A program made the position numbers and the translations under genes. This document shows, in pieces, positions 18,412 to 26,989 of a stretch of DNA of 64,000 nucleotides (positions are counted from its first letter, which is position 1; every line of letters begins with the position of its first letter). The DNA is from Clostridium sp. AM30-24 (lineage in GTDB: Bacteria > Bacillota > Clostridia > Lachnospirales > Lachnospiraceae), in the NCBI RefSeq assembly GCF_003480435.1, contig NZ_QUJB01000001.1, forward strand, positions 186,001 through 250,000, given 5' to 3'. The notes beneath the pieces were generated by a model. The model searched no databases, had not been told where the DNA came from, and was given only the letters and a program-made list of their open reading frames with translations.

Positions 18412-19644
18412 ATGGAAATGCAGGAACTCAGTCTTGAGAAATTTGAAGAAGCGTCCGAGATCGTAAAAAAAGTAACGCAGGAGACGAAACTGATCTACAG
18501 TGAATATTTTTCCGAGCGTTACGGAAACAAGATCTACTTTAAACCGGAGAATATGCAGCGTACCGGTGCGTATAAAGTGCGCGGTGCATACTATAAGATC
18601 AGCCAGCTCACACCGGAAGAGCGTTCCCGCGGCCTGATCACTGCCTCCGCCGGAAACCATGCGCAGGGTGTTGCTTATGCCGCGAAGCTCGCAGGTGTCA
18701 AGGCAACGGTTGTTATGCCGGTAAACACACCGTTAATCAAGGTAAACCGCACAAAAGCTTATGGCGCTGACGTTGTCCTCTACGGAAGTGTCTTTGATGA
18801 GGCATGTGCCCACGCCTATGAGCTTGCCGACGAGCATGGATACACGTTCGTTCATCCGTTTAACGACTTGGAGGTGGCAACCGGACAGGGCAGCATTGCC
18901 ATGGAAATCATCAAAGAACTCCCGACGGTCGATTACATTCTCGTTCCGGTAGGCGGAGGCGGACTCTGTACAGGCGTTTCCACCCTTGCAAAGCTTTTAA
19001 ACCCGAAGATCAAAGTCATCGCTGTTGAGCCGGCAGGAGCTGCCTGCTTAAAGGCGTCTTTAGAGGCGGGAAAGGTTACCACCGTATCCAAGATCAACAC
19101 CATCGCCGACGGCACTGCAGTCCAGACACCGGGAGACAAGCTGTTCCCGTATCTTCAGGCAAATGTGGACCATGTGATCACCGTGGACGACTCTGAGCTG
19201 ACGCTTTCCTTCCTGGATATGGCAGAAAACCACAAGATGATCGTTGAAAACTCCGGTCTTCTGACGGTAGCAGCTTTAAAGCACCTAGACTTCAAGGACA
19301 AGAAAGTCGTATCGGTATTAAGTGGCGGAAATATGGACGTTCTCACGATGGCTACGGTTGTCCAGAACGGCCTTATGCAGAGAGACCGTATCTTCACCGT
19401 AAGCGTTATGCTTCCGGATAAGCCGGGCGAGCTTGCAGCGGTATCCTCGCTGATCGCAAAGGAACAGGGCAACGTCATCAAGCTTGAACACAATGTGTTC
19501 GCAAACGTAAACCGCACGGCAGGCGTAGAACTCACGATCACTCTGGAATCCTTCGGAACCGAGCATAAGGATCAGATCATCAGAGCATTGGAAAAAGCCG
19601 GCTACTGCCCGGTGATCACCAAGACGAACGGAATCTATATGTAA
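18412..19644 (+). CDS. ilvA: Threonine ammonia-lyase with C-terminal ACT domain
   Basis: A PLP enzyme deaminating threonine to 2-oxobutyrate. The PLP lysine is in RTGAYKVRGAYYK near residue 50; the phosphate-binding glycine loop VGGGGL is near 180. A single C-terminal ACT domain (about residues 325-405, VSVMLPDKPGELA) suggests small-molecule control. At 410 residues it resembles the short clostridial form used for isoleucine synthesis or threonine catabolism; which role cannot be settled. AAGGAG precedes the ATG. It starts 59 bases after ftsY. Confidence 0.9.
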   Translation: MEMQELSLEKFEEASEIVKKVTQETKLIYSEYFSERYGNKIYFKPENMQRTGAYKVRGAYYKISQLTPEERSRGLITASAGNHAQGVAYAAKLAGVKATVVMPVNTPLIKVNRTKAYGADVVLYGSVFDEACAHAYELADEHGYTFVHPFNDLEVATGQGSIAMEIIKELPTVDYILVPVGGGGLCTGVSTLAKLLNPKIKVIAVEPAGAACLKASLEAGKVTTVSKINTIADGTAVQTPGDKLFPYLQANVDHVITVDDSELTLSFLDMAENHKMIVENSGLLTVAALKHLDFKDKKVVSVLSGGNMDVLTMATVVQNGLMQRDRIFTVSVMLPDKPGELAAVSSLIAKEQGNVIKLEHNVFANVNRTAGVELTITLESFGTEHKDQIIRALEKAGYCPVITKTNGIYM

Positions 19645-19656
19645 CACTTGATTGCC

Positions 19657-19729
19657 AGATGTCCCGGCTGATCCATGCAGACTTGCAGGACAGCCGGGAC
19701 ATCTACTGATTCTGGCATCTATATGCCAG
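19657..19729 (+). repeat. Perfect 14-bp inverted repeat plus second hairpin between ilvA and the ClC gene
   Basis: AGATGTCCCGGCTG (19657-19670) is the exact complement of 19691-19704 across a 20-base loop. A second stem, CTGGCA/TGCCAG (19712-19729), follows, and its arms could also pair with neighbouring GCCAG/CTGGC. There is no T-run, so it is not a standard terminator. It may stabilise the ilvA mRNA end or act in the leader of the next gene. Confidence 0.6.
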
Positions 19730-19785
19730 CCGGTCTGGCGGAACACAACCACCGGAAACCGGCACATACGCAAAGGGGAAATTGT

Positions 19786-21036
19786 ATGTACAGAAGCGAA
19801 AATCAGACCGCTTTAAAAAAGAATATTCTGTATTTTCTCCGCTGGACCGCGATCTCCATTGTGATGGGAACGGTCTGCGGCCTCATCGGAACCGCATTCG
19901 GGTACGGGGTCATCTATGCTCAGCGGTTGTTTAAGACCCACAGCTTCATGCTGTACCTGATGCCTGTGGCAGGTGTCCTTATCGTCCTGCTTCATCAGAT
20001 GTTCCATGAAATCGGAAACAGGGGGACGAACCTGATTCTGGAATCCATCTCCTCAGACGAGCGGATCCCGATGGCGACTCTGCCCTGTATTTTTGTCTCA
20101 ACCATCTTAAGCCAGGCTGTGGGCGCATCCGCAGGAAAAGAGGGCGCTGCCTTACAGATCGGCGGATGTATCGGAAATTATTTCGGCGATGTGTTCCATA
20201 TGGATGAGCGAGATAAGAAGGTCATGATCATGAGCGGCATGAGCGCCTGCTTTGGGGCGATTTTCGGAACACCTCTGGCGGCTGCCATGTTTGGGATCGA
20301 GGTCATCAGCATCGGTGTTGCCTATTATGCGGCGCTTGTGCCCTGTGTCTTTGCATCCTTTATCGGTGCTCAGATCTCCGGAAATCTCGGACTTCACGGG
20401 GAATTCTTCCAGATCCTTCATATTCCGGAGTTTTCTCTCGTTCCGGCGCTCTACACCGTAGGGCTTGGACTTGTCTGCGCGCTTCTCAGCGTCTGCTTCT
20501 GCATTCTGCTTCACGAAACCCAGCATCTCTATAAAAATAAGATCGGAAACGTTTATGTAAGGATCCTTATCGCAGCAGGACTTTCCATCGCGCTGGCATT
20601 CCTTTTTGGGCGGGATTACTGCGGAGCCGGGTTTAACCTTGTAGAAAAGGCCGTGGACGGGGAATCCGCGTATCTCGGATTTTTACTGAAGATGATTTTT
20701 ACAGCCGTTGCTCTGGGCGGCGGATTTAAAGGCGGAGAGATCGTTCCCACACTGGCAGTGGGATCGTCCTTTGGATGTACCTTCGGTCTGCTCACAGGCT
20801 TTGAGCCGTCCCTGTGCGCGGCAGCCGGAATGCTCGCTACCTTCGTCGGCGTCACAAACTGCCCGATCGCTACCATGTTCCTCGGATTCGAACTTTTTGG
20901 ATTTGAAGCGATGCCTTATTTTGCGGTGGCGGTTGCCATCAGCTTTACATTGTCTGGATACTATGGCCTCTACAGTGGTCAGAAGTTTACATATTCGAAG
21001 ACGAAGGCAGAGTTTATTAACAGAAAGGCTCATTAG
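19786..21036 (+). CDS. ClC-family anion channel/antiporter, possibly of the fluoride (CLC-F) type
   Basis: A multi-pass membrane protein of 416 residues with the ClC core. GKEGAALQIGG (second selectivity motif) and GGGFKGGEIVPTLAVG (third motif) are clear. The usual first motif GSGIP is replaced by RGTNLIL, and the Pro after GREG is Ala. Such changes are known in the CLC-F fluoride/proton antiporter branch, so that function is possible. No fluoride riboswitch is visible upstream. AAAGGGGA supports the ATG at 19786. It is probably monocistronic. Confidence 0.85.
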   Translation: MYRSENQTALKKNILYFLRWTAISIVMGTVCGLIGTAFGYGVIYAQRLFKTHSFMLYLMPVAGVLIVLLHQMFHEIGNRGTNLILESISSDERIPMATLPCIFVSTILSQAVGASAGKEGAALQIGGCIGNYFGDVFHMDERDKKVMIMSGMSACFGAIFGTPLAAAMFGIEVISIGVAYYAALVPCVFASFIGAQISGNLGLHGEFFQILHIPEFSLVPALYTVGLGLVCALLSVCFCILLHETQHLYKNKIGNVYVRILIAAGLSIALAFLFGRDYCGAGFNLVEKAVDGESAYLGFLLKMIFTAVALGGGFKGGEIVPTLAVGSSFGCTFGLLTGFEPSLCAAAGMLATFVGVTNCPIATMFLGFELFGFEAMPYFAVAVAISFTLSGYYGLYSGQKFTYSKTKAEFINRKAH

Positions 21037-21061
21037 GGTCAGCATTTTCTTTGATATCGGA

Positions 21062-21090
21062 TTGATTTTTCACTGTGAAAATGCTATGAT
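21062..21090 (+). promoter_or_regulatory. Promoter of the cobalamin-riboswitch operon
   Basis: TTGATT (21062-21067) and TATGAT (21085-21090) are 17 bases apart, about 60 bases ahead of the riboswitch core. Confidence 0.65.
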
Positions 21091-21149
21091 GCTTATTACA
21101 GGTCTATTTACATGCGGTGCTGTTATGGATATTCAAGGCAGGCGCTGTT

Positions 21150-21330
21150 AACGCGCATGAAACGATGCCCATAAGAGTTAAAAGGGAAACAGGTCGAAAG
21201 CCTGTGCGAACCCGTCACTGTAGATCCGGAGTGTATGAAAAACGTCCGTTATAGGCGGACAGTCACTGGCAGCTTCTGCTGGGAAGGCATTTCATGTGCG
21301 ATGATGGATGAGCCAGGAAACCTGCCGGAT
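21150..21330 (+). promoter_or_regulatory. Cobalamin riboswitch
   Basis: The conserved core is present: AAAAGGGAA near 21180, GTGCGAACCCGTCACTGTA near 21204-21222, GGGAAGGC near 21281, and the B12 box with GAGCCAGGAAACCTGCC near 21310-21326. It is followed by an ACCGG/CCGGT stem and the first gene 70 bases later. No strong T-run terminator is visible, so translational control seems likelier. It should switch off the downstream uptake operon when B12 is plentiful. Confidence 0.95.
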
Positions 21331-21398
21331 GTCTACCGGGAAGAAAAAGAACCGGTCTGAGACCTGAAAATTCATTTTTCAAGCGAGGAGAAGAGTAA

Positions 21399-22427
21399 AT
21401 GAGAAAAGCAAACCTTTATGCCGTTATGACAGCGGCAGCCGTATCCATGGCGATCCTTTCCGGATGCTCCGGAAGCCAGACAACAGCCTCAACCGCAGCG
21501 GAGACCACTACAGCCGCAGAGACTACTGCTGAGGAAACTACCACAGCGGAGACGATCGCTGCTGAGGCAGATGACGAAGAGAATTACGATACAGGAGATG
21601 CTTCCATGGATAACACAAGAAATCAGGATGAGATCGGCGAGAATGAGCTCCTTGTTGTAAGCTTCGGTACAAGCTACAATGACAGCCGCAGACTGACTGT
21701 CGGCGCGATCGAGAATGCGATCGAGGCCGCATTTCCGGATTACTCCGTAAGAAGAGGCTTCACAAGCCAGATCATCATTGATCATATAAAGAAAAGAGAC
21801 GGTGTTGCCATCGATAATGTGGCAGAGGCTTTAAACCGTGCCATCGATAACGGTGTCAAGACTCTTGTCGTACAGCCGACCCACCTTATGAACGGTCTTG
21901 AGTACACAGATCTTGTAAATGAGTTAGCAGAGAACTCCGATGCCTTCGAACATGTTGCTGTCGGCGAACCGCTTTTAACTTCCGATGATGACTTTAAGGC
22001 CGTGATCTCCGCGATCACAGATGCAACCAAGGAGTACGATGACGGCGAGACAGCGATCTGCTTTATGGGACATGGCACGGAAGCTGATTCTAACGCTGTT
22101 TACCAGAAGATGCAGGATATGTTAAAAGAGGAGGGCTTCGACCACTACTATGTGGGTACTGTTGAGGCGACTCCGTCCTGTGAGGATGTTATTGCACAGG
22201 TAAAAGAGGGCTCTTATAAGAAAGTCGTTTTAGAGCCGCTTATGATCGTAGCCGGCGATCACGCAAACAACGATATGGCCGGTGACGAAGAGGACTCCTG
22301 GAAGAGCCAGTTTGAAGCTGCAGGCTACGATGTTACCTGCCTGGTAAGAGGACTTGGCGAGCTTGAGCCGATCCAGCAGCTTTTTGTACAGCATGCCCAG
22401 GCCGCGATTGACAGTCTCGCAAAATAA
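21399..22427 (+). CDS. cbiK: CbiK-type sirohydrochlorin cobaltochelatase homologue, predicted surface lipoprotein
   Basis: 342 residues. A lipoprotein signal (ILSGCSG, lipid Cys near residue 23) and a Thr/Glu/Ala-rich linker to about residue 60 precede a CbiK-family fold. The catalytic histidines are visible in QPTHLMNG and FMGHGTEAD. Cytoplasmic CbiK inserts cobalt into sirohydrochlorin for B12 synthesis, but this one should face outside the membrane. It is the first gene behind the cobalamin riboswitch and precedes two more lipoproteins and an ABC transporter. A role in capturing or remodelling extracellular cobalt or tetrapyrroles is an inference. GCGAGGAG precedes the ATG. Confidence 0.88.
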   Translation: MRKANLYAVMTAAAVSMAILSGCSGSQTTASTAAETTTAAETTAEETTTAETIAAEADDEENYDTGDASMDNTRNQDEIGENELLVVSFGTSYNDSRRLTVGAIENAIEAAFPDYSVRRGFTSQIIIDHIKKRDGVAIDNVAEALNRAIDNGVKTLVVQPTHLMNGLEYTDLVNELAENSDAFEHVAVGEPLLTSDDDFKAVISAITDATKEYDDGETAICFMGHGTEADSNAVYQKMQDMLKEEGFDHYYVGTVEATPSCEDVIAQVKEGSYKKVVLEPLMIVAGDHANNDMAGDEEDSWKSQFEAAGYDVTCLVRGLGELEPIQQLFVQHAQAAIDSLAK

Positions 22428-22441
22428 GATGTTCTTTATGG

Positions 22442-22467
22442 GCGGTCGAATCTTCGGCCGCTTTTTT
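22442..22467 (+). terminator. Terminator after the cbiK-like gene
   Basis: GCGGtCGAA (22442-22450) pairs with TTCGgCCGC (22453-22461), followed by six T. Its position inside an otherwise continuous operon suggests partial termination that lowers downstream expression. Confidence 0.75.
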
Positions 22468-22574
22468 ATGTAACAGAAAATACATAGAAATTCCCTGTTA
22501 CATAAAAAGGCACTGACGTGCCAAAGATGCGCACTTGCGCGAAGATGCAGATTGTCGCAAGCGACTGCGCGAGG
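22468..22574 (+). repeat. Structured interspersed repeat, copy A
   Basis: It begins directly at the terminator T-run with ATGTAACAG...CTGTTACAT (inverted repeat around an 18-base spacer). It continues AAAAAGGCA, a GGCAC/GTGCC stem, AAGATGCGCACT, GCGCGAAG and a GTCGC/GCGAC stem. A second copy with the same order of stems lies at 27221-27314. No coding potential. Function unknown. Confidence 0.65.
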
Positions 22575-22579
22575 CGCGA

Positions 22580-22605
22580 GAATGTGCCAAGGCACATTCT
22601 TTTTT
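22580..22605 (+). terminator. Terminator-like hairpin just before the next ribosome binding site
   Basis: GAATGTGCC (22580-22588) and GGCACATTC (22591-22599) form a perfect 9-bp stem with a 2-base gap, then TTTTTT. It lies only about six bases before the AGGAGG site of the lipoprotein gene, so it could also mask or expose translation initiation. Confidence 0.7.
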
Positions 22606-22623
22606 AACAGGAGGAATAAATTC

Positions 22624-23547
22624 ATGCGAAAGCTAAAACAATTATCATTTGTACTTGCTGCTGTCTGTGCGCTGTCCACAGCGTGCGGACAGTCCACTAC
22701 AACAAATACGACAGCTGCCATAGCTGAAACAACAGCTGAGACAAAAAACACAGAGGAGACAAACGCTGCAGTTGCTTCCGGCAGCGAAACTGCCGCAGAG
22801 CAGACTCTTGATACAACAGGACTTGTACCGGTATCTGCAAACGATCTCAAGGAGGGAACTTACGATATTACCGTGGAATCAAGCTCCTCGATGTTTAAGA
22901 TCACATCCTGTACCCTGACCGTTGAGAAGGGTACAATGACTGCCAGAATGACGATGGGCGGAACCGGATATCTGTATGTCTATATGGGAACCGGCGAGGA
23001 GGCAGCGAAAGCCCCGGAATCCGACCGGATCTCCTTTGAGGAGAACGCGGATGGAACTCACAGCTTTACGGTTCCGGTCGATGCGTTAAATGAGGTTCTT
23101 CCGTGCACAGCATTCAGCAAGAAGAAAGAAAAATGGTATGACCGGGAACTCGTCTTTGAGGCATCCGGGATCCCGGCAGACGCATTCTTAAACACTTCTT
23201 TAAAAACAGTGGCAGATCTCGCTCTGACAGACGGAACTTACACCGCAAAAGTCGTTCTGGCCGGTGGGTCAGGACGTGCGTCCGTGGAATCCCCGGCGGT
23301 GATCGAGGTGAAGGACGGAAAAGCTGAGGCAACGATCATCTGGAGCAGTTCGAACTATGACTATGTGCGGGTAAATGAGGAGAAGTTTCTTCCGGTAAAT
23401 ATGGAAGGAAATTCTACCTTTGTGATCCCGGTTGCAGGGTTTGACAGCCCGTTTACGATCTACGCCGATACGACGGCCATGAGCACGCCTCACGAGATCG
23501 AGTATACCCTGACCTTTGATTCCAGCACGCTGACAGAACAGAAGTAA
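22624..23547 (+). CDS. Lipoprotein with two tandem repeats of one beta-rich domain, B12-riboswitch operon
   Basis: 307 residues with a lipoprotein signal (lipid Cys in STACGQ near residue 21) and a Thr/Ala/Glu linker to about residue 65. The rest is a duplication. Repeat 1 (about 75-185) opens DLKEGTYDITVE and repeat 2 (about 195-300) opens LTDGTYTAKVVL; each then has an alternating beta pattern and ends in an EL/TLTF strand. I do not recognise a named family with confidence. Its place between the cobaltochelatase-like lipoprotein and the ABC transporter suggests it presents a corrinoid, cobalt or haem-like ligand. Sequence AGGAGG precedes the ATG at 22624. Confidence 0.75.
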   Translation: MRKLKQLSFVLAAVCALSTACGQSTTTNTTAAIAETTAETKNTEETNAAVASGSETAAEQTLDTTGLVPVSANDLKEGTYDITVESSSSMFKITSCTLTVEKGTMTARMTMGGTGYLYVYMGTGEEAAKAPESDRISFEENADGTHSFTVPVDALNEVLPCTAFSKKKEKWYDRELVFEASGIPADAFLNTSLKTVADLALTDGTYTAKVVLAGGSGRASVESPAVIEVKDGKAEATIIWSSSNYDYVRVNEEKFLPVNMEGNSTFVIPVAGFDSPFTIYADTTAMSTPHEIEYTLTFDSSTLTEQK

Positions 23548-23552
23548 TTACT

Positions 23553-24761
23553 ATGGATAAGATAAAAAATCATTTGTTCCGCCAAAAGCGGAAAAGTGCG
23601 ATACCGTGCAGACAACCTGTCAGATGGATAGCAGCCATCTTGCTGCTGCTCTCAATGATCTGCTCCGGGTGTTCCGCAAAGACAGAAGAGTCCCCATCAA
23701 ACATAACGTCCGCCCATAACTGGGACGACATGGCCCCGGTGGAATCCATGGATCTCCTCTATGCGGATCAGTTTTCAGTGGAGGATTATGGGGATGACAT
23801 TACCCTCATCACCATCGGGGAGTCGGACCGCTTTCTTCTGCTGCCTGAGAATATGTCCGCACCGGACGGACTCCCGGATTCCATCACGGTCCTGCAAAAG
23901 CCGGTAAAAAACATCTATCTTGTGGCAACCTCTGCCATGGACGCCTTTATCCGTCTGAATGCTCTGGATTCCATCGCTCTTTCAGGAACGAAGGAGAGCG
24001 GGTGGTATCTTCCGGAAGCGAAAAGTGCCATGGAAGAGGGAAAGATCGCTTACGCCGGGAAATACAGTGCCCCGGACTATGAAAAGATCTTAAACAGTTC
24101 CTGCGATCTCGCCGTGGAGTCCACCATGATCTATCACACTCCGGAAGTAAAGGAGCAGTTGGAACGCCTCGGTATTCCGGTTCTTGTGGAGCGCTCCAGC
24201 TATGAGAACCATCCGCTTGGGCGGATGGAGTGGATCCGTCTTTACGGAGTCCTGACGGGAAAAGAGGAAGAAGCAGAAGCAATTTTTAAGCAGAACGTGG
24301 ATTCGTTGTCCGATGTTCTGGACATGGTACCTTCCGGAAAGACTGCTGCATTTTTCTATGTGACGAATTCCGGAAGTGTCAATGTGAGAAAGAACGGGGA
24401 CTACATTGCAAAGATGATCGCCCTCGCAGGTGGAACCTATGTGCCGGAGAATGGCGGTTCTGATGAAAATGCGCTCTCCACGATGAATATGGATTTTGAA
24501 TCATTTTATGCTGCCGCGAAGGACGCCGACGTTCTGATCTACAACAGCACCATTGACGGGGAACTCGCGACGATTGGGGAACTGTGCGCCAAAAACCAGC
24601 TCTTTGCGGACTTTAAGGCAGTGAAAGAGGGAAACGTCTGGTGTACCGGAAAAAACATGTTTCAGGAGACTATGGGACTTGGGGACATGATCCGGGATAT
24701 GAACGCAGTGTTTACCGGCGATACAGAGGGAAACTTCACATACCTTCATCAGCTGAAATGA
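23553..24761 (+). CDS. ABC transporter substrate-binding lipoprotein (BtuF/FepB class)
   Basis: 402 residues. A long positively charged N-terminus precedes a hydrophobic segment and lipobox (ICSGCSA, lipid Cys near residue 40). It is a class III periplasmic-binding fold: two lobes joined by a long helix, with VYLVATSAMD-like and YNSTIDG-like strands. It follows the previous lipoprotein by only five bases and precedes a FecCD-type permease and ATPase. The riboswitch points to cobalamin or another corrinoid as ligand, though the fold also binds siderophores and haem. The start lacks a strong ribosome site, suggesting coupling. Confidence 0.85.
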   Translation: MDKIKNHLFRQKRKSAIPCRQPVRWIAAILLLLSMICSGCSAKTEESPSNITSAHNWDDMAPVESMDLLYADQFSVEDYGDDITLITIGESDRFLLLPENMSAPDGLPDSITVLQKPVKNIYLVATSAMDAFIRLNALDSIALSGTKESGWYLPEAKSAMEEGKIAYAGKYSAPDYEKILNSSCDLAVESTMIYHTPEVKEQLERLGIPVLVERSSYENHPLGRMEWIRLYGVLTGKEEEAEAIFKQNVDSLSDVLDMVPSGKTAAFFYVTNSGSVNVRKNGDYIAKMIALAGGTYVPENGGSDENALSTMNMDFESFYAAAKDADVLIYNSTIDGELATIGELCAKNQLFADFKAVKEGNVWCTGKNMFQETMGLGDMIRDMNAVFTGDTEGNFTYLHQLK

Positions 24762-24821
24762 TGACCGGATGAAGAATGAAAAGAAACCGATTGAATTTAT
24801 GAAGGAAGGGAGAGGGTGCCC

Positions 24822-25832
24822 ATGGTATCTCAGACAAAGCGTATCATCCGCGTTTACCTGATGTTACTCGTCCTGCTTGCGGTCATGAGCTTTCTTAGTC
24901 TGGCTGTCGGCAGTGTGCGCGTATCGGCAGCAGATATCCTGGCTGTTCTGGAAGGAAAAACGGAGAACGATATGATCCGTCATATCCTGTTTGATATCCG
25001 CCTCCCGAGAATGCTTGCTGCCCTGATCCTCGGCGGAGCGCTTTCTGTGTCAGGCTTTCTTTTGCAGACCTTTTTTTCAAACCCCATCGCCGGTCCCTTT
25101 GTTCTCGGAATCTCCTCCGGGGCAAAGCTCGTCGTTTCGGTCTTCATGATCCTGTTTCTCGGACAAGGACTTATCATGAACTCCTGGGGTATGGTCCTTG
25201 CGGCTTTTCTCGGCGCCATGGCTTCCATGGGCTTTGTGCTGGCAATCTCAAAAAAGCTTCCACAGATGTCCATGCTGGTAGTCAGCGGCATCATGATCGG
25301 CTATATCTGTTCGGCTGCCACGGACTTTATCGTGACATTTGCCGATGATTCCAATATCGTGAATCTCCACAACTGGTCCATGGGAAGTTTTTCAGGGATC
25401 TCCATGGACGGGGTAAAGATCTGCGCTCTTGTGGTTGCGGCAGCTTTCCTTTCTTCCATGCTGCTCTCGAAAGCCATGGGGGCCTATCAGCTGGGGGAAG
25501 TATACGCGAGAAATATGGGAGTCAATATCAGACAGTTCCGGATCGAACTGATCCTCCTGTCCAGTATTCTTTCCGCCACGGTGACAGCCTTTGCGGGCCC
25601 AGTTTCTTTCGTTGGTATCGCGGTGCCCCATGTGATCAAGCAGCTCTTTAAGACTGCAAAGCCCATTGTTGTGATCCCTGGGTGTTTTCTTGGCGGTGCT
25701 TCGTTCTGCCTGTTCAGTGATCTTCTGGCGAGGACTTTGTTTTCTCCGACAGAACTTTCCATCAGCTCCGTGACTGCGGTATTCGGTGCGCCGGTGGTGA
25801 TCGCCATGATGATAAAAAGAGCGGAACACTGA
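24822..25832 (+). CDS. FecCD/BtuC-family ABC transporter permease
   Basis: 336 residues with about ten hydrophobic membrane segments. Family marks include DIRLPRMLAALILGGALSVSG (here residues about 58-78) and the coupling-helix region FAGPVSFVGIAVPH. It should import the ligand delivered by the upstream lipoprotein. GAAGGAAGGG lies ahead of the ATG at 24822; an in-frame GTG six bases earlier is possible but less well spaced. Confidence 0.92.
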   Translation: MVSQTKRIIRVYLMLLVLLAVMSFLSLAVGSVRVSAADILAVLEGKTENDMIRHILFDIRLPRMLAALILGGALSVSGFLLQTFFSNPIAGPFVLGISSGAKLVVSVFMILFLGQGLIMNSWGMVLAAFLGAMASMGFVLAISKKLPQMSMLVVSGIMIGYICSAATDFIVTFADDSNIVNLHNWSMGSFSGISMDGVKICALVVAAAFLSSMLLSKAMGAYQLGEVYARNMGVNIRQFRIELILLSSILSATVTAFAGPVSFVGIAVPHVIKQLFKTAKPIVVIPGCFLGGASFCLFSDLLARTLFSPTELSISSVTAVFGAPVVIAMMIKRAEH

Positions 25833-25845
25833 GAAAGGAGAACAT

Positions 25846-26985
25846 ATGCAGACCTATCTGACAGCCGACGGTCTCACCGTCGGATACCGTAAAAAGCCGG
25901 TCCTTTCCAATATTTCCATGAAGATCAGCCGTGGCTCCATCGTCACGCTCATCGGACCGAACGGAGCCGGAAAATCCACGATCTTAAAGAGCGTGATCCG
26001 GGAACTTTCTCCTCTGGGGGGAAGTGTATTCCTTGACGGCACCTCCATTGAGAATTACTCGGACTCCGATTTTGCGAAAAAGACCGCTGTCGTTATGACC
26101 GGACGGCCGGACCCGGAGCTCATGACATGTTTTGACGTGGCAGCCGCCGGGAGATATCCGTATACCGGCCGATTTGGGATCCTTTCAAAGGAAGATAAAA
26201 AAAAGGTCCTGGAGGCCCTCGAACTGGTGCAGTGCGGCAGTCTCGCGGAGGTTCAGTTCCGAAATACCAGTGATGGCCAGAAACAGCGGATCCTTCTGGC
26301 CCGCGCCATCTGCCAGGAGCCGGAGCTCCTTGTTCTCGATGAACCAACATCCTTCCTGGATGTCAGACACAAGCTTGAACTTCTTGAGATCTTAAAAAAA
26401 CTGGTTCAGGAACGCAATGTGGCAGTTCTCATGTCACTCCATGAGCTGGATCTTGCGGAGCGGATCTCCGACTATGTGCTCTGCGCCGAAAATGGGACCA
26501 TAGGGAGAGCAGGAACTCCTTCCGAAGTGTTTGAAAGAGATTACATCGCAAAGCTCTACGGGATCGAACGGGGAAGCTACCTGACTTCTCTTGGATTTCC
26601 AGAACTTCCAAAGGTGGACGGTACACCGAAGGTATTTGTCATTGGCGGCATGGGAAGCGGAATCCCGGTGTATCACGCCCTGAACCGGGCAGGGATCCCC
26701 TTTGCAGCTGGCGTCATCCATGAAAATGATATGGAGTATCAGACGGTCGAGGCACTGGCAGCAGAAGTGATCCCGGAAATTCCCTTTGAACCGGTGGGAG
26801 AACGGGCGTTTCTTCGGGCAAAAGAACTTTTAGAGTCCTGCGAGGCGGTCCTCTGTCCGCTGAAGCTCTTTGGGACCATGAATGAGAGGAACCGGGAACT
26901 TCTGCGGATCGGAACAGGACTCGGAAAATTACGGCAAATAAATCTTGACAAATCTGATTCCGGTGATATACTGAATTACAAGTGA
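25846..26985 (+). CDS. BtuD/FepC-type ABC transporter ATPase with a C-terminal extension
   Basis: 379 residues. The ATPase part (about 1-255) has Walker A GPNGAGKST, a signature TSDGQKQR in place of LSGGQ, Walker B LLVLDEPTS and the H-loop MSLHEL. The usual family ends near residue 255. Here about 120 residues follow, opening KVFVIGGMGSGIPVYHALNRAG, a Rossmann-like glycine-rich strand-turn-helix; I cannot place this domain. The extension could sense a nucleotide or corrinoid intermediate (inference). The last codons contain the promoter of the thrS T-box. Confidence 0.9.
   Translation: MQTYLTADGLTVGYRKKPVLSNISMKISRGSIVTLIGPNGAGKSTILKSVIRELSPLGGSVFLDGTSIENYSDSDFAKKTAVVMTGRPDPELMTCFDVAAAGRYPYTGRFGILSKEDKKKVLEALELVQCGSLAEVQFRNTSDGQKQRILLARAICQEPELLVLDEPTSFLDVRHKLELLEILKKLVQERNVAVLMSLHELDLAERISDYVLCAENGTIGRAGTPSEVFERDYIAKLYGIERGSYLTSLGFPELPKVDGTPKVFVIGGMGSGIPVYHALNRAGIPFAAGVIHENDMEYQTVEALAAEVIPEIPFEPVGERAFLRAKELLESCEAVLCPLKLFGTMNERNRELLRIGTGLGKLRQINLDKSDSGDILNYK
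26945..26972 (+). promoter_or_regulatory. Promoter of the thrS T-box transcript
   Basis: TTGACA (26945-26950) and TATACT (26967-26972) are 16 bases apart, inside the last codons of the ATPase gene. Confidence 0.7.
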
Positions 26986-26989
26986 AAAA

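Noticed and set aside
19645..19785. Fluoride riboswitch before the ClC gene
   Set aside because: No crcB-type core is visible; the stretch is made of inverted repeats.
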